Assembly (NCBI GenBank): GCA_938092125.1
Contig: CALKMQ010000119.1
Coordinates: 1 to 16,555 of the forward strand
Direction of reading: 5' to 3'
DNA from: an uncultured bacterium
Lineage (GTDB): Bacteria; Fidelibacterota; Marinisomatia; Marinisomatales; UBA1611
DNA length: 16,555 nucleotides
Numbering within the stretch: position 1 is the first letter of the stretch; each line of letters starts with the position of its first letter. The notes under the pieces were generated by a model. The model saw only the letters and a list, made by a program, of their open reading frames with translations, made no database searches and had not been told where the DNA came from. The position numbers were made by a program, and so were the translations under genes. This document shows positions 13,661-16,555 of the stretch, piece by piece.

Positions 13661-16103
13661 ATGTGATGATTAGAGGGAACATTGGAATAGCCCTGCGTTC
13701 CACTCCAGTACGATTACCAGTCCAAGGATCAATTTTAGTTCTGTATGCATAACTAAGAATATTCAAATGTCTAGTTGCATTCATAATCTGCCAATATGTA
13801 TCATAGTTCACCCCAAACAAATTACCTTTTTTGCGAGTCATCCCAATATCTATTCTAAAATAATCATCATACCTCTCAGTGTTTTTTTCACCAATAATAT
13901 AACTATCAACAGGATACCAATAAGTATCACTATCAAGATTTTGCTGCCAATCATAAACTCTACCCATTATTTTTGTATATGGATTACCACTTGACATTGT
14001 TAAACCAAAGTTAGTTTGTATTTCAGAAGTTAAATCGTAGTTAGCAACGATATTAATGGTATGCGTTCTATCAAAATTTGGATGATGCCACCCACTGGGT
14101 TCATTAAAATAGTTAGCTTCTGCATACGTATATCCTAACCATCCATTTAATTTCCCCGAAGATTTTTTAAGTAAAAATTCAACTCCCCGACTATTTCCTT
14201 TTGTATCCCAAAATTCATTTATCGTAGAATCAGAAGATCCTTCTTCAATAGTATTCGGATTATCTTGTTTTACGGTTAGAAGATTATCAAATGATTTACT
14301 ATATAGCTCTAAACGATAAAATATATTTTTTGGAGACATGTATTCAATGCCGCTTATAAAATGTTGCGATACACTAGCATCTTTGTCTGCAGGAATCCCC
14401 ATCCATAATTCAACAAGTCTAAGGTTTTCATCTTGGTTATTGGCAGTAGTTAAAAATTGATGATAGATACCCCAATTTAATTTTAATGCTAAGTCCGAAT
14501 TATAATGATACTTAATACCTATTCTTGGATCAAGATAAATTTTATTGTGGAGATTATAATCTGTTGCTCTAAACCCTAATTGAAGTTTTAATTTGTCAGA
14601 ATAACTAATCTTATCCTGTACATATAGTGATGTTTCGCGCGTTTTGTTTTTTAAACCTAATGGGGAAAAATTAAATACAGTATCCTGTGTTTCAATACCG
14701 ATGCCTATGCCTAAATCATAGCTAACATCTTTAAACTGGAAACCTCCAGTAATTTCATGATGATCATCAGCCTTCCAGGTGATTTCTGTTTCAATAGTGT
14801 TGTCATTGATTTTATCAAAAACATTATAATCAATATTTTGAAATACAGCAATTACAGAGTCTGAATAAGTATATGTGTTTTTTTGATCGAAGCCTAAATT
14901 AAAATTAAATCTATAATAGCTATTTGAAATGAAAGTTTTAGATATAAGCTCTGGAGATATAATCCACCTCCATGTTAAACCGTTAGTTTTATTGCCCCAT
15001 GGCCAATCTATACCAAATTGAAAATCTTGATTAACATTTACATTTAAATCACTATAGTTATCAGTTTCATCAAAATCATAATATAAAACATCATCACCAT
15101 AAAAACGTGAGTAAGTGAGGCGATGATTCGCATTAATGTCTAAATTCGCTTTTATTTGATAATCATAGAAGTAATAAGGAAATTCAAAATAATTATTCGA
15201 GCCATCTTCATTTTTACTTAAAGGTATTTTTAATGCTTTAATTATTCTATCAAAATATGTTCTGCGCCCAGATATCATCCAAGATCCTTTCATCCCTTTG
15301 TACTTTGGGATTGGACCTTCTAATAAGATTTTACTGGATATTAGAGAGATATTTGCCGCACCTTTAATTTCATTTACATTACCTTCCCTGTTTATAATGT
15401 TTAAGATAGCGCCCATTCTCCCTCCATATCGAGCAGGGAAACCACCAGCATGAAAATCCGCTTCCTTAATTGCATCTGTATTAAACGTAGAAAAAATACC
15501 TCCTAGATGATAAGGGTTGTAAATCGCTATTCCATCTAACATAATTAAATTTTGATCTGGAGTACTACCTCTAACATATAATGCACTAGAAAAATCACTT
15601 GAAGATTGCACCCCTGGAAGCATCTGTAAAGTTCTAAAGACATCAGGTTCTATAAATGCGGGAGCTGAATTTATTTCTCTCAGGTCTAATGATATTTGAC
15701 TACTTTCAATAGCTCTTTCAAACTTTTGCCTTTCAGCAGTTACAATGACCTCTGATGCCTCTATCACTTCTTCTTTCAATCGAATATCTAACCTGAGTGA
15801 AGTTGAGTCATTAATTTCTATGTCTTCTTTAAAAATACTGTAACCAATCATTGTAACATTTATTACATATTTCCCAGGTGGGATATCTGATAATACAAAA
15901 TATCCATCTCTGCTAGTCGCTGCCCCTAGTACAGTATTGCTTAAAAAAACATTCGCATAAGAAATTGGTTCACCAGAAGAAGATTCTCTGACAAACCCGT
16001 TGACGGATTGAGAAAATAAATTATTATACGTGGTTATTAGTATTAATACTCCATAAAAAATAATTTGTCGAAAAAAACCATTTTTTAAGAAATGAGCTAT
16101 CAT
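13638..16103 (-). CDS. TonB-dependent outer membrane receptor with carboxypeptidase-regulatory-like domain
   Basis: Outer-membrane 22-strand transporter that imports a ligand using energy from the TonB complex. The 821 residues comprise a signal peptide (about 1-31, hydrophobic core IIFYGVLILITTY), a CarboxypepD_reg-like β-sandwich (about 33-110, with ISYANVFL and GYFVLSDIPPGKY), a TonB-box-like region VIVTAERQ (119-126), the plug (about 135-240, with LPGVQSSSDFSSALYVRG and GGFPARYGGRMGAILN) and the barrel to the C-terminal Phe (FGIKFDF), the usual outer-membrane assembly signal. The segment GPIPKYKGMKGSWMISGRRT (258-277) is typical of the receptor subgroup without SusD. No SusD gene is present; a DUF4249-like lipoprotein overlaps its end. 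The ATG overlaps the methyltransferase stop as ATGA. The substrate cannot be told from sequence. Confidence 0.94.
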   Translation of the reverse strand: MIAHFLKNGFFRQIIFYGVLILITTYNNLFSQSVNGFVRESSSGEPISYANVFLSNTVLGAATSRDGYFVLSDIPPGKYVINVTMIGYSIFKEDIEINDSTSLRLDIRLKEEVIEASEVIVTAERQKFERAIESSQISLDLREINSAPAFIEPDVFRTLQMLPGVQSSSDFSSALYVRGSTPDQNLIMLDGIAIYNPYHLGGIFSTFNTDAIKEADFHAGGFPARYGGRMGAILNIINREGNVNEIKGAANISLISSKILLEGPIPKYKGMKGSWMISGRRTYFDRIIKALKIPLSKNEDGSNNYFEFPYYFYDYQIKANLDINANHRLTYSRFYGDDVLYYDFDETDNYSDLNVNVNQDFQFGIDWPWGNKTNGLTWRWIISPELISKTFISNSYYRFNFNLGFDQKNTYTYSDSVIAVFQNIDYNVFDKINDNTIETEITWKADDHHEITGGFQFKDVSYDLGIGIGIETQDTVFNFSPLGLKNKTRETSLYVQDKISYSDKLKLQLGFRATDYNLHNKIYLDPRIGIKYHYNSDLALKLNWGIYHQFLTTANNQDENLRLVELWMGIPADKDASVSQHFISGIEYMSPKNIFYRLELYSKSFDNLLTVKQDNPNTIEEGSSDSTINEFWDTKGNSRGVEFLLKKSSGKLNGWLGYTYAEANYFNEPSGWHHPNFDRTHTINIVANYDLTSEIQTNFGLTMSSGNPYTKIMGRVYDWQQNLDSDTYWYPVDSYIIGEKNTERYDDYFRIDIGMTRKKGNLFGVNYDTYWQIMNATRHLNILSYAYRTKIDPWTGNRTGVERRAIPMFPLIITFGIKFDF

Positions 16104-16555
16104 ATTTTATAAACTAAAATTCGATATGTTTTTAATTTGTTAAACATTTCTCCTGTCATATTTCCTGAAAAATAAATTCGATTCAATCTTTTTATTTTCT
16201 TGTCAAAATACCAATTTAAAATTTTCATCCCCCTCGGATATTGACTACCTAAATAATTTGAAGAAAGTTCACGAATCGGGTTTGCCACCTCATCTACTAT
16301 TTTATTAATTAAATCAAAAGTTCGAGCTGTTTCTTTTGTTATATCAATATCAAGAGAATTAAGAAAAGAATGGTTGCTTAAGTGTTCTAGAAAAACTTTC
16401 CAATCATGCCCTCCGCCTAGTGGCTTTGTACCAGTGCCCGGCTGCCGAAAAAAATCACAAATTAAAAGATGTCCATTTTCATTTACTAATCCGGGGATTT
16501 TATTGAGCGCTTTTTCAATATTAACATATTGAAAACTTTCACTAAAAAGAATTAA
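16100..16555 (-). CDS. Class I SAM-dependent methyltransferase, C-terminal part (N-terminus outside window)
   Basis: The frame is open from the right edge to a TGA at 16100; 151 residues are visible and the SAM-binding motif I is missing. The visible start, LILFSESFQYVNIEKAL, followed by VNENGHLLICDFFRQPG, matches motifs II and III of class I methyltransferases (β4 and β5 strands, with the LKPGG-like turn replaced by NENGH). A glycine-rich GGGHDW then helical DLINKIVDEV follow, as in small-molecule methyltransferases. The substrate is unknown. A GTG at 16288 opens a shorter frame, but the continuous reading upstream shows it is internal. The stop overlaps the receptor's ATG by four bases (ATGA), so this gene and the receptor should be co-transcribed and coupled. 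I see no promoter within the window for this operon. Confidence 0.75.
   Translation of the reverse strand, partial: LILFSESFQYVNIEKALNKIPGLVNENGHLLICDFFRQPGTGTKPLGGGHDWKVFLEHLSNHSFLNSLDIDITKETARTFDLINKIVDEVANPIRELSSNYLGSQYPRGMKILNWYFDKKIKRLNRIYFSGNMTGEMFNKLKTYRILVYKI

Noticed and set aside
13638..16103. SusC/SusD polysaccharide utilisation pair
   Set aside because: No SusD-like gene or glycoside hydrolase is present; the partner gene looks like DUF4249, and the receptor lacks the long SusC-type features.
16100..16288. Separate 62-residue gene starting at GTG 16288
   Set aside because: The same frame is open all the way to the right edge and reads as methyltransferase motifs, so this is the C-terminus of a larger protein and not its own gene.
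1..16555. CRISPR array, tRNA/rRNA gene, insertion sequence or phage element
   Set aside because: I saw no regularly spaced direct repeats, no cloverleaf with conserved T-loop sequence, no transposase motifs and no phage genes. Coding density and strand order look like an ordinary chromosome.

Overview
This window is visibly A+T-rich and densely packed. It reads as a chromosome fragment of a Gram-negative, outer-membrane-bearing bacterium of the Bacteroidota/FCB type. The support is a large TonB-dependent receptor with an N-terminal carboxypeptidase-regulatory-like domain, coupled to a DUF4249-like lipoprotein; a heptosyltransferase-family enzyme and an MsbA-type exporter; and a eukaryotic-type citrate synthase. 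The combination, and the style of the receptor and lipoprotein, suggests a marine lineage such as Neomarinimicrobiota (SAR406). That lineage call is inference from general familiarity, not from a search.

Layout: all genes but one are on the minus strand, so transcription runs right to left. Right block (16555 to 12557): the C-terminal part of a class I SAM-dependent methyltransferase overlaps by ATGA the start of an 821-residue TonB-dependent receptor. The receptor's end overlaps the start of a DUF4249-like lipoprotein. A lone plus-strand gene for a 64-residue DUF2061-like membrane protein (12357-12551) sits between this block and the next, convergent with the lipoprotein and divergent from the cyclase.

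Left block (12289 to the left edge): a long co-directional run with gaps of 0-47 bases. It begins with a class III adenylate cyclase carrying three tandem PAS-like domains, overlapping by ATGA an exonuclease III gene. After a 47-base gap with a candidate internal promoter come an MsbA-type ABC exporter, two tandem paralogues of the CDP-glycerol glycerophosphotransferase (TagF-like) superfamily, a GT9 heptosyltransferase-like enzyme and a phosphocholine/sugar-type nucleotidyltransferase. A DUF1015 protein, citrate synthase and a secreted M14 zinc carboxypeptidase follow; the carboxypeptidase is cut by the window edge.

The most interesting unit is the 4026-9768 cassette. A cytidylyltransferase-like enzyme, two TagF-like transferases, a heptosyltransferase-like enzyme and a lipid/glycan flippase together look like a pathway that makes an activated alcohol or polyol phosphate, adds it to a lipid-linked core glycan and exports it. 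In a Gram-negative this would be a teichoic-acid-like decoration of LPS. The function is inference. The second item of note is the cyclase, whose three sensor domains each start with the same 11-residue signature, spaced exactly 97 residues apart. No tRNA, rRNA, CRISPR, insertion sequence or phage feature was seen, and there is no gene-free stretch longer than 300 bases.
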